The notes beneath the pieces were generated by a model that ran no database searches, was not told the DNA's origin, and worked only from the letters and a program-made list of their open reading frames with translations. From Puffinus mauretanicus (lineage: Eukaryota > Chordata > Aves > Procellariiformes > Procellariidae): a stretch of DNA of 64,000 bases. The stretch is from the NCBI GenBank assembly GCA_023333565.1, contig JAJKFH010000927.1, positions 1,674,001 to 1,738,000 on the forward strand. The letters run 5' to 3'. Below are positions 34,308 to 46,800 of this stretch, one piece after another (position 1 is the first letter of the stretch; each line of letters starts with the position of its first letter). Made by a program: the position numbers and the translations under genes.

Positions 34308-36769
34308 CACATCACAGGTTTCTTTAGATAAATTTTTCAACCTTCAAGTTCCCTTCTTTTTTTTCCCTGTTTGCCCCTCTCAAGGCAGCATTCAGAATAA
34401 GTATTTGAGTGTGGGGAAAGGAGGCTTCTGAATGAACTTTAGCCAATTTAATAAAACTAGAACAAATCAATAAGCCACCCAGGCATCTAATGCTGTCAGT
34501 ATTCCCACTGACAGTTCCACAACATCAAACAGTATGGAAAACATTTTCAGGGTAAGTCCTCTGTATTCTGAAACAGGTCCCTAAAGGCAGAGAGATGGCA
34601 GTTTTCTTGGCCTACCTGTTTAAAATGGGCCATGCTCTGCATTCACAATCAGCTCGGAGTCAGGCACAGTTCTTCAAAGCAAGAGCTCCAGCGAAGTGTG
34701 CTCTGCTCAGGCTGGGAGTGCGCTGCAGCCAAGGTCAGGGAGATGGTGCGAGGGACATGGCATCCTCCTCTCCCCAGCCATGTTCAGAAAGTTCCTTTCT
34801 TCTTAGCCTTGGCTGGCGCAGTGATAAAACCTACTCTTATCTCCATGCAATGTCTACTCATGCTTCATGCCATCCTTAAACCAAATCCTAACCTCGCTTC
34901 TCTGGTTTCAGTGAGAAACTCTGGGCCTCATCATCTGCTTTATCTGCACCACTAGAGCAGCTTTGCTATCAAGCAATGGAAATGAAGCTTCTTGGAGTAG
35001 CAGATGTCCTTTGCTAATGTGACATGTTTCAGTTCTCAGGGAACAGACGCTATACAACCAAAACTACTTCTGTTGGTACAGCTACCTCATGGTTTTATCT
35101 TTGTAAAAGAGCAAACCCAGGATGTTTCCACTGGTAAAAGTTTCTAGCTGGATCTTGAAGGAATAGATATTGCACTGGTGCAGGGCCTTTGGGGCAGGGA
35201 CAGCTGCTGTGGGTGAAACTGGTCATTTCTCTCTTCTCTCCTTCCTTCCCCCATCCCTCCCTCCCCCAGGTGAAATTGGCTGTACTGATCCATTTAACTG
35301 CACTTAGTCTAAGGACATCTGTCAAAACAGTGAGGCTGATCTGGGCTCACAGTTCATCCAGCCCCAGCCTGACCCCAGACTCTGCCAGCAGCTGGTGGCA
35401 GAGCTAACCTGGCTCTCAGAGCGTAACCCTTATTGCCCTCTGTGGGAGGTGGGCCCCTACATGGGCCATGTGCTTTGTCATTTTTGATCCACTAATGCTC
35501 TTTTGTTCTGTGGAGGTAAGAAGAAAAGGTGACAATCAGGGTGGTGTTCTCTTGGCCTCCAGATGTGGTCTCAGTCGTGCACTGCTGTAGTCTGTTCATG
35601 ATCAGCTTGGATCAACATTTTCAAGTGTATGAGCTCACAGGGCTCATTTTATCTGTGGGGTCCCAGGAGTCCCCATGTACGCTGCTCTGGTGCTCAGCCA
35701 GTCAAGGTGCTTGTATCAGCTGAAGTGTGGTTGTGCCAGCACAGTTTGTTTCACTCAGCGCAGGAGAAGATGTCAAATGGTAATTATTTCAGATGCCCCT
35801 GCAGTTGCTTTGCTCCTACCTTGCTATTGTAGGGTCATGAGCATAGACATAGATTTATTGTTGGAGCTCTTCACCAAGTCCACTTCTGGTGTCAGAAACG
35901 GAGGTGTACCGCAGCTCTTACAATCTCTTATCGCTAAGGACCTTTAAACAATAGCTGACTTTGCCAAATGAGCGGGTATATTTTCCCAGTGATTGCACAG
36001 AAATTAAGGAGTCCTTGCTTATCCTCACAGGAGAGGCTTTGGACCCTTCACTATAATTTTCAGAAATTGCTCCTGGTTCTGGGATCCCTGAACTCAGATG
36101 CTGATGGGGATGCCAGAAGGACTGAGGAAGTCAAAAGGGGGACCATGCTCTGTGCTTTTGCACATGAGAGGCAGGGTATTTTGAGCTGAATGCCCACAAC
36201 TCACAGGCACCCCAAATCAGCACCTGCATTTGAAAAACTTTGCCTCATTTGTGCTTTTTTCACATGCCAGCGTTAGACGTGTATGAGAATCACGGATTTC
36301 AGCTGGGTTATCCCAGAAATTTTCTGGTATAAGTGCAAGGGAAGCAGTCCTGCTCTTCGTTGCGCCCCAGTGAATAGAAGTAACTTTTCCCAGTAGAGAA
36401 GGACTAGCAGTGGCTTTCAAAACCAACCAAACAGGGAAACACATTCAATTGTGTTAGCGGTGGAGGGGATTTATAGCATGTTGTGAACTATCCACTTAGG
36501 CCCAGAATTTAAGCGGGGGACAGGGGTGGGGGTAGAGAGTGCAGGAAAACACAGTTCCCTTGTTAAAATGAAAGAATGAGTTTAATATATACAGGCAGAA
36601 AGAGGAGTCAAGTCCTTTCCCTGTTAAATATTTACCATCTGAGCTCTGCTTAGGCTCCTGATTTTCTATATCTCTAAAGGTGGTGGTACTTGTGACACTA
36701 GGATATGTTCCTTAATGTATTCCTCCCTCTCAACCCACCTTGCATGGGAAACGGCTGCGGTAACAAAAA

Positions 36770-36850
36770 GAAGACTGTTCCCTCCTCATGAATATTAATC
36801 AGTAAACTCCCCCTGCTATTTTAAAACGAAGGCTGGTGCTAAAGCCCTTT
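36770..36850. promoter_or_regulatory. Candidate POU-dimer/homeodomain motif
   Basis: ATGAATATTAAT (36788-36799) is close to the palindromic POU-dimer (MORE-type) motif ATGAATATTCAT and continues into TAATCAG. The surrounding 80 bp is repeat-free. Weak, motif-only call. Confidence 0.2.
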
Positions 36851-37769
36851 TTTCCCCCACTCAAGCATCCCCCGAGGAAAACCCTGAAAGTCCTGGGAAA
36901 GCCATGCACAGAGGCTGCCGTGACTAGAGGCCTTCTAGGCAGTGACATATAAAACTCTGAGGTCAGGGGGCACAGCAAGAGGAGGAATCAGCTTTGTTTC
37001 CACTATGTGTTGCTGAAAGCTAAACCTTTATGGAACTTTTCTAGCTGCATTTTTGGCTATTTAGCTTTGAAAACAAAAGATTTATTTATTTTTTCCTATT
37101 CATCGCAGTTTTTGTCCTAAGTTGACAGCAGTGACATAAGAAGGACCCTCCCTGTTCTGAGTTGGAGCTGTGTATGCTCCTTCGGCCATCGCTGCTTTAG
37201 TACAAATATTATATGATTTTTAAGCGAAGCGAGGAAAACAAAAAAATGATTGCACAGAGCCAATGTAAACACCTATTACATCAATTAATTCTTCTAAATG
37301 AGAAAATTAAAACTCTCCCTGGCAAGTAAAATACATTGATCGGAGCATGTATAGTACTAGATGATGTCCAGAAACCCAGCTGTGTGTCTTCACGATCCAC
37401 TCAGCTTCAGATCAAACCAGAGGAATATTCCCAAGGACACAGGGTGATACAGCCAGAGGTTGGCTTGCTTCCTAGATAACCCTGAGCAGTGCTGAATAAT
37501 TCTTTGAACTCAAAGCAATTTGCGATTGTGTTCAGAAATAACACACAGACTTGCCAAAATCCAAGAGTGTATCAGCAACCAACGTGTATTTTTCCAGTGC
37601 CTGTAATGATAAGCTGATGCAGAGTTTTGTTGTTTTCTCTTTGGGGCAGTGTTAGCACTTGCGGTGTGCTAGAGGATTTCCCACGCCAAGGACGCAATTC
37701 ATGTCCTGAAGAGTGTGCAGTCAAGAATAATGTTTTAAAATCTTTGTCCTTTGTCAAAGGATCTGGATA

Positions 37770-37895
37770 GACTTCAAAGAACATTATTATCCATATCTTA
37801 CAGCTGGGAAAACTCAGGCAAGGAGGGATGACATGGCTTACCCAAGGTGATCTGATGAGTTGCTGTCAGACCAGCAGTAAGATACTGTAGCTCCT
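37770..37895 (+). mobile_element. Degraded MIR/L2-like relic
   Basis: ATTATTATCCATATCTTACA, GCTGGGAAAACTCAGGCAAG, GACATGGCTTACCCAAGGTG and GTCAGACCAGCAG follow the MIR/L2 consensus order 'ATTATCCCCATTTTACAGATGGGGAAACTGAGGCA...GTGACTTGCCCAAGGTCACACAGC...AGTGGCAGAGC'. This is the clearest such copy in the window. It is non-coding and ancient. Confidence 0.7.
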
Positions 37896-40800
37896 GCCTG
37901 CTGTGGGTGCCACATCTCATCATGCTGCGAAGGTCAGTGCCGGGTGCTGTACAGACCAGATCTGATGTACTGGTTGAAGACTTTGCGTGAGAGATGCTGC
38001 ATACTGTTAACGAGTGAGGGACTTGGGGCAGGGGATGGGATGCATTCAAGCCGATTAGCCCAAACAGACCTGTGTTTAGTGGTTGCTGGTGAGCAATAGC
38101 TAATGGCACAAAACCCGTGGTAGAATGGCAGTAAAGCTCACAGGACAGACTCTGGGTGAACATGGACAGTAACAATGTTTCAGCCTTTGAGAACAATATC
38201 TGAGGACATTGCTAGGACAGAGGGTGGGAATATGGTGGTTTTTGCTGCTGCTGGTTTGCTCGCTCCATATCTAAGAATACACGTTTGATCCAAATCAGCC
38301 ACGCCACCCAACTGAACTGGTGGTATTTTTTCCCTGATTTACTCTGGAGAGATGATACCTGATTCGTGTAAAGGCAGAGAGGCGTGAATCAAAAGTATCT
38401 GATCCAGCATAAAGCTTGCTAACACAAAGATAAGCCTTCACAATTCTTTGAACAATTTAGAGCTTGAAGAGTAAATTAACATGAGATCAGCATCTTAGGT
38501 TAGGTGGCTGCAGTGGTTTTGGTCCAGAGCCCTAAAATCACATGTACTTCCATATTCTGGGATTAATTCTGAGGTAGGTATCTGACTGCGCTCAGAAGAA
38601 GAGATCTTCAGGCAGAACTTGCCCTTTGTACTTGGAAGATATAGACGGAATGAATGGTTGATGCTAGTACAAAGAGATGTGTATGTTCTGCAGCAAGGTC
38701 TCAAGCAAAGCTCTTGGTAGAGCACAGAAGGTTTAAGAGGGTTTATCAAGCTGCAGTTGTCCTGCTCAGGACTTTTCCAAGGTGATGGCAGCAGTACAGT
38801 TCTTCCAGGACACAAGAATGAGAAGCAGCTGTAACTAATAGCTGCAGGTAAAAACACGTATCAGTAATTAGAGGTACTTAATAGTTTCCTGGCTCCATTA
38901 AGTGCTTGCAACTGATATTTACTCTTGTTTTTCAGCCTTCTTTGGAGGAACTGAGCTACAGCTGACTAATCCAGTTGGTGGTGAACAAGATGGAGGTAAT
39001 GTCAGTCAGGTTTAATGGAGTTCCTTAGATGTGTGGAGCGTGAGAATGCAAGTATTTGCTAAAAATCAGGTTACTCATTTCAAATGGAAGTATTTGGCTA
39101 TGGATGTGTTTTGAAGACTGTTTGTTTTGATGACAAAAAAAAAAAAAGAAATCAGAATTACTGGAAGTTTGAAGCAGTTTATTCTAACTGTATGGAAAGA
39201 ATGCAACAGCTGTCTGTTCAGGAAACTACTCTCACGACAGTGTTTTATAAAGATATAAAATGAAGCAGTTAAACATTAAATGGGAGGCCCAAGTGCAAAC
39301 TGAGAAATGTATTTTGAAATGGACTTGACCCCGGCAGAAGTTGTAAGAGATCAGAAGAACATCTTGAGAACTGGTTATGTCCTCTCAGCTGAACGCTTCT
39401 CAGGAATCCTTCTACCTTCAGGCCAAGAGTCCTTATTTATTCTCCTAACAGATGCAGATATTCACCACTATATTGCCCGTGGTATACTGACAATAATGGA
39501 GAATTTCCAACAGGCGGGTATGGCACCTTGGAGATCATGCAAAGTTGACTCCTGCTCTCAAACTTTTAATTTTTCTGAAAGTGTTACCTAGCCCGGCTGA
39601 GCCAGCTGTGCTCGTCCATCACACTTAGCCTCCCAGTCCTTCAGAAGAGGATAGGAAAGATGCTGAGACATCAGCAGTCAATACTGTAGAGGCAATACTC
39701 TTTTCCCAGCTATGGCTGTAGATGCCAGAGCCAAGGCTGGCCATGTCTTGGAGGGAGGGGCTGTCTCTGGGCTGCTACACCCGTAGGCTGTACTGGCACT
39801 TGTGCTCTTTGTGGATGACTAGTTTCCTGTGGTGCATGTAGAAGCAGAATCCTTATTTCTGCTTTTCCTCCGTTAGTCCCCCCATCTGCCCTGTTGGCTT
39901 CTGCACTCCATAAACTTATCAGGTGACATCTCTTTCTCTGTGGCATTCTTTCTATACTTATCTAGGGATTTGAATACCTCCCAGCTAGTGATTTCTGGCA
40001 GAACAATGTATGCCATTGATAGTAGAGTCTATAGCCAGCTTGCCTTTCACATTCCTGTTTGACTTTTTTAACTTTGTTATTTCACAAATATTCAGTCTTG
40101 AAATTTTGCACGCTTAAGGCACCTAAAGAAAACTCTCCACTGGTAAAGTTGTCTAAACAAACTAGCCAGCCCTTGAAAGGATATCATTTCCCTTGAAAGT
40201 GCATCCTCACAGATAATTGATAGCATAGCCATCTTTCAGACCAGATGGTTTCCTTTTGGATGCTTACACAGAATAAAGTATGAGGAGCAAAGTAGCCCTT
40301 ATACCCTCAGAACAGAGCCTGCCATTGCTTCTTAGACTAAAATTCACATTCCAGAGGGATATAAGCTAGTAAAAAGAACCCTTGCATTTCACCTGATGAT
40401 AATTAGCTTCATTGCAAGAGAAAAGTAATTTTTATACATTGGTTGGTTCTTTCTCTAATATTTATTATTGTATGATATTAAATATGTATATATATGTACA
40501 TACCTATTAGGTAATGAATATAGTGCTGCATAAGACATAAATATAAAGATATATTGCAATTTATACTTACATTTCTCCCATGCTTTTCTTCATAGAGATT
40601 TGCAAAGGGTAAAATCTATAATGTCTTCCATGGAAACGAAGCCACTTCTGGTGTGGAATTAACAGTGGTATTTACAGTACTTCATAATCATGTCTAATAG
40701 CTGAGGTTGGGCTAGTCCAGCCTTCCCTTTTGGGACCATTGCTCAGGTCGTAATAGTATATATATATAACTTGACTTCTCTGTTGAGTATAGGAAGAAAC

Positions 40801-43800
40801 ATGGCACCAGCCTCTTCTTCCTCCCTTATGGAGAAGCTCTAAGTGCTGAGCTGTTCACAGGCACAGGGAACACTGATCCTTTACTCTTGAGATGTGTACT
40901 ATATGCTGCCCAAGCAGCGGTTCCCCCCTCCTCCTCTGGAAAGGTAGTAGAACAGATGGGACCATCTTGGAGGATGGACGGTCTACAGGGTGGATTGTGC
41001 TGGTTAGGGTAGAGGTAGAGAAAGAAAGCATCGGTTTAAGATAGCAGGGGGATTTCAGGGAGGCGGAGAGGAATCACCCACATCGGCATGAGAATTTTAA
41101 CAGGGCATTTTGACAGTTCTTTAAAAAAAAAAAAACAAACAACACTTCCTGAGATTATCTGTTTATAGTGGACGGAAAACACCATGTACTGAATCAGTGG
41201 CAGCCCAAATGGGAAGTGTCTCAGAAATTTCTTGTTTGCGCTTTGGTGTGGGCAACCACAGGACTGTATTCTCCTAAACTGATGAGAATAGGGGATCATC
41301 GTGAGAGGAAGGAGAGGGTATTTGGACAGAATAGGAAGGAAAATACATGCCTTCTAAGGAGATAACACTTGGGCATCCATCACTGGAAATCATGATGGCT
41401 ATACAATTCTCCTGCTTTTTGTCGCTCTTCCATGTGAGCAGATGGCAAAAGGGATGGCAGGACTGCAGGGGGAGTTCTGCAGAGATGATAGGAATGATAA
41501 AACTTAAAGACAAAGTTTGTGAAAGCAAAGCAGTGTAAGAGAGATTGATCTACTGTTCTTCTGGCAAGATTGGCATTAATACTAAATTCGGGGACTGGTA
41601 TACCTAAGGACCATACTAGATTCCCCTTATTTAAATTCTTCATGATGGTTCTATATTGTTTAATTCTTTTTTAACTTTTACTATTCTTTTTGCTTCTAAG
41701 AAATTGCCTCATCAGAACTAAGCAGTTGGACAGGTGATTCATGTAACACTCATGAGTATGTCCAGCCTGAGTAACATTATCTGATTCCTGGAAGCCTTAT
41801 CCTTCCCATCTCCACTTTCTGTTCCACCCTTGTCTTATATTGTGTTCAGTCTGGAAGAAGGCAAGGGCAGGGACCTTGCCGGGTCATGTTTTTGCAGTGT
41901 TTGTGCAAGAGGGCCCTGATCCTAATTTTTTAGCCTTTGGGGAACAGCATTGGTCAAAGCGGTTGTAACCCAGAGCCTGCTTATGGAACAGGAGAAGAGT
42001 TTGTCCTTTGATGGAGAGTGCCATGATCAGGATAGCGACGGCTCTTGCATGACATTGTGTTTGTGGAGGGGCTGGGCTCTTCCCAGGGAGCCTGGCTATG
42101 CTGGCAGTTGCCTCTCCTGATTCCCGACCAGATGCTTCCCCTAAGTACCAACTGCACTGGCACGGCTCAGGCTGGGAGAGCACACGATGTGCCTTTGGAA
42201 AGGTTCAGCTGCCCCTTCGTGTGCCCTTTTGGGCCTTGGGCTAGCCAGGCTTCAGGAAGGGCAGAGAGGAGAAGGTCAGAAGATGAAAGGGTCTTTAGAG
42301 TAAAATCCTCTGCTGAGATGCAAGGCAGAATGACTTTGTCACTCAATTAGACTGGACTTTCAAAGCATGGAATGAAGTGTCGGACGCGGCAATGCAGCCC
42401 TTGTCAGCGCAGTGTGTGGGAGGCAGGCCGGCAGAGGGGAGGGAAGTGAAGCGGGTTTGCTCAGCAGCTGGCACAGCAGCCGGGCCCTGCCAGCTCACAT
42501 ATGAGTTGCTTAGTGCCTATCGGTGACCAGCTTCTCCTCTGGCTGTGGCACCTGACACTCTGCTAAGTCTACTCTTCTTAGTTCTCCCTCCCTGGCGCAA
42601 GGCTCAGCAGCAGACATGCGCCCTGGGAAAGCAAAGAGCTCAGGACCAGCACAAAGTTTTTTATGCGAAGGATTTTAAGCCCTGCTCATATCAGGAGATT
42701 AAAAAACAAGAGTTAGTGGCTTCTAAACTACATAGTGGCAAAACTGCTTTGAAAAGCAAACTAGCCTTAAATTATACGATTAAATCCCTATTAACTACTA
42801 ACTGTCCTTATTGAATGCCTTGGCTTGAAGGCAGATCCATTGCATGCACCCTTCTGTCCAAATCAGTAGGCACTGGATGAACACCCATCATGAACTGTGA
42901 CACTCGGAGCCTTGTGAGAGGAAATAGCTCCCTCATGAAATTCAAAGGCCTCTATAACTGTGCAGAATGGGTGTAAATAGGTGTGAGGGTCTTCTTCAGA
43001 GGCCTTTCTAACCCAGACTGCTCAGTCCTCCTGGCTGAAATATCATTTGTATATGTAACTAAGTTGTCTGTATAATTTGTGCTTTTCAGTGCTGTATGAA
43101 CATTGCAAATGTGCATGGTGGTTGAGATTTTTAAAAGTCACAGGAATTAAGACACCCATAATAGAGCTGGTGCCTAAATCCCTGAGATTGTATGGAAAGG
43201 CAGTCACAAAAGCTGTTACGAGGATCGCAATGAGAATGCCTTGGGGTAGGAGCTCAGTGCCGTCCTAATTGGAAGCTGAGAGATTTCACAGGCAGGACTT
43301 CTGTTTGCAGCATTTTCCTGAATCCTAGTGTCATTTAACAGTCTCCGGATGACTCTGTAAACCACTCCTTATCACAGCCAGGTCCAAAAAGCTGTTCTGG
43401 GAAGCCAGGAATGGTTGGATTTTACAGAGGTGATTTAGCCTTGTTCCTTCTACCCCATGTGTCCTTCTTTCTCCTCAGCCCCACAGCATCTCTTGCCAGC
43501 GTCAAACACTGTATTGGAGCCACTGCTACAGTGCACCATCTTAAAGATTTCTCCGCCAAGAGTGGAGATCTGTCTGCATTTCCAACTCTCTGTGCCATAG
43601 GGAAGCTGGAAAGTGGCTGAGCATCTGTCCCCGTGCTTCTGCAGCTCGAGCAAAGAACATTGCTTTTACCTCTCTGTGTCCTGGGTGACTGGGTGCATCC
43701 GTACTATTCCCCTCCAGCCTTCAGCCCCAAACAGTCGCATTGCATGCACATTAGTTTGAACCCAGACTCTGGTATCAGGCATTTCTCTCAGCAGGGAAAT

Positions 43801-46800
43801 CGGAGTGCAGGGCATGGAAGCTCTGTACCGTCCAGGCAGCCTGCCCCAAGGACCAGGACCACTCCATGCCATGTATAACAAACACAGTATAGCCTAAGTG
43901 TCCTGGAAAGGATGCTCAAAACCAACCAGTTTTGGTTGGATAGCTGGCTGATACCACCCTTCTCATCTTCAGTACCCTCGATGCTACTGTAAGTGCCGTT
44001 GCGTGGCAAAGGGAATTGCACCCACTGTAGCTTCTTGAAAGCTGAGCACCAGGTAAGTTGCTGGAAGCCCTGAGTCTCAGCAACTCACCTGTGAGTAATC
44101 AGTGTGGAAAGCAAGGTTTTCCTATTTTGTCTCTTGTTAGGTTTTCCTGCAGACCAGTTGCCATCAGAATACTGCAATCAGCCCAACATCCATCAGAAAG
44201 TGAGAACCTGTGTTGTTAGAAGGGAAAAAGAGCATCAGCTGCTTTCAGGAAGGGAGAACTGGTGCCAATTTATGGTTCGCTCTCAAAGGGCCTGACAAGC
44301 ATCTTATTGAAACTGATGGAACAGCTGGCATTGATTATATTGAGTTCAGCTCCAACACGAAACTCTGAGAACACTTTGCAGCGTCTAATGATGGCTTCCC
44401 ACCTAACCGCCTTGGAAACCTGATCTGCTTTCCTTCCAGCCCCATTCCTGTCCAGGTTGGTTTGTGTTTCTTTGTTCGCTAAAGCTCTTGTTGACTAAAT
44501 CTTCTGGGACAAACGCATAACTGGTGCTTAAATCCCCAGACAAAAGCAAGCACAGATGCCTTTTCTGCTTTGAAATATCCAAGGTTTTTCTCTGCATAGC
44601 AAGAATCCATCCCCTGAATGGACTCAGGGAGGGCAGAAAGGGACTTGCTGCCTGTGAGGCCTGGTTAATATGCCTCTGACTGGCTGGCTTTGTGCCTTCT
44701 CTTTAGCTCCTTGTGAATGAGAATGGCCTGCTGGCAGGTAGCCTGAGGGCTAGCTATGGCTAGCTGTGAAAGGATGAGCTGGGAAACAGGAGCAGGAATA
44801 AAAGTAGAGAGTAGCAGATGAGAAGAGGGGAAACCATTCTCATTGACAAGCGCTTAACTACTGAGACTACATCTGTGCGTAGTGTAGCCTTCTCTCTTTT
44901 TGTCTGCAGCAGATCCCTACAGCACTCCTCATCCAACTAATTGATTCTTACCTTCTTGAAAGTTGCTCAGAGGGATGTTTGGGAGCCAGCCTTGCCTTGC
45001 TGATTATTTTCTCAGCTTCCTCAGCACCCCAGGGCTGAACCAAAAGTTCTGTATCTGAAGGCAAAGGGGTTTAGATGCCATGTGACAGTGGCATTGGCAG
45101 GACCCTGATCCTTCATACATGTTGCTGATGTGTTTTCTAGTTTGGGGAGCTCCCAATTGTTTCACACACACTGTAGGAAGACTTTTCTGCTCTTTCTGCC
45201 CAGCTGTTTGCTGCCAGACTCAGATACTAGCCACAATTTTTAGGAGCTAAAATTTGTTGCGGTGTCAAAGGTAAATGTTATAAATCAGAAATAGTGTCCT
45301 CAAAGGGTGCATACTGTACTTCAGCACAGCAAGTAGCCTGCTCTCAGCTTCTGGAATTTGCTTCATAAGCCCAGTCACTACTGCTAACTCTTTTTATTTC
45401 TTTGCATATTTTTAGTGTGAAGGCAAAAGTCTATGGACTTACAGAAGCTCAGACTGGTTTGCAAAACAGCTACTCAGTTTTCCAGGTGGCTTCTAAACCC
45501 ATATTTAGAAGCTTCTCTCCTGTCTCACTCTGAAGCCATTAAGCATGTGGAATATGTTCAGCAGCTGACAATTATACTGAGACTTGGAAGTAATAAGAGT
45601 AGAAGAAATAATCAACCAAGATGATGTAGCTCATGTCAAGGTAACATGGAGAAACACCCAATGGTCATTCAGTGTTAAGCATGAAGTCTAGCATGGATGC
45701 AGGCTGATTTAAAAAAAGAGAAAAGAAAAAAAGAAACGAAAAAATCGTTCACCGAAAAGAATAAAAAAGGAAATAGGAACTAGATACCATCCAGCGCCCC
45801 ATGTGCACTGTGAGGGGAAACAAAGTGAGCTGTGCCTGTGCTGGGCTGTCAGAGCCAGAGGCAGTGGGAAGCAACGGGCTAAGCCTGTTGTTGGTGTTGA
45901 TTTATCTGATTGATGGAAAATCTGCGCAGCACTTGTAGCATGCACGGGAGCTGGCAAGGTAGTACTTTTCCCTCAGCAAAATCAAAGGGGTCTTGGTCCC
46001 TTGGTAGCTCACAGGAGGCTTGTTCTACTCTGCTTGGGGCACAGAGCACTTGTGAAGGGTTTCTGTGGCAGGGCCCCAGCACTCTTCTTCCAGTTCCCAT
46101 GTCTGTAGGGAAAGGGCTGTGTGGAGAGGGTGGGAAAGGGTCATTGGGAAGTCCTTGGTCCTTCTTGTCTGTTGCTATTATGTTTTTTAGTCTGAGGGGA
46201 GATCCCAGGTATTTCATTTACAAGAAGTATTTCAGGGAGAATTTTCTGCGCTAATTGCCATGCAGTTTACTGCCAGAGATGCAGGGTTTATTACTTCATG
46301 CACTTTAAAACTGGTGGAGGATGACAGGGTTTATAATTTAATCTCTAGCAAGTGTCTCTTTTGTTGGGGGTAGGTGAAATGTTACTATCATCTGTTCAAA
46401 GGTGGAGTGACAGTTTTGTACTAGAACCCAGCTAACTGCATCTCAGAAAAATGCTGATACAATCACACACGAGAACTGGGTGAGATGAGACACTTCTCTC
46501 CCCGTTTCTGCAGCGCACAGTGGAAGCTGCTGATATTTGATGAGCAGTAACAAGCTGCCCTACTGTGACACCCCACCAATGCCAACTGTTTATGCCAAGA
46601 CTGCTGAGCCACCAACGCGCTGAAGAGGCAGAGTCACGTTTAGCACAATGAGATCCAGGGACTCGGGTATGTTGCAGTGTTAATTCCTGATATCATTGTT
46701 GCTGATGAGAATTTATCTACAGTTTCAGGGAGGCAGAAAAGCTCACTCCTAAAAAGAGGCGAGTTAGAAAGCAGTTGTTTCTGCATGAGCTGATCCCATC

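Larger units (their letters stand above)
23400..36600. other. Upstream gene desert, middle part
   Basis: No gene identified. Notable open frames are a 110-codon minus frame at 26941-27273, a 111-codon plus frame at 30166-30501 and an ATG-initiated 99-codon minus frame at 31216-31515. None resembles a known family. Most of the stretch (24.0-32.4 kb) is undistinguished single-copy DNA with occasional short simple repeats, such as TTGC at about 26124-26140. Candidate elements at 23.6-23.9 and 32.5-33.2 kb and a palindrome at 34.3 kb are listed separately. Confidence 0.65.
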
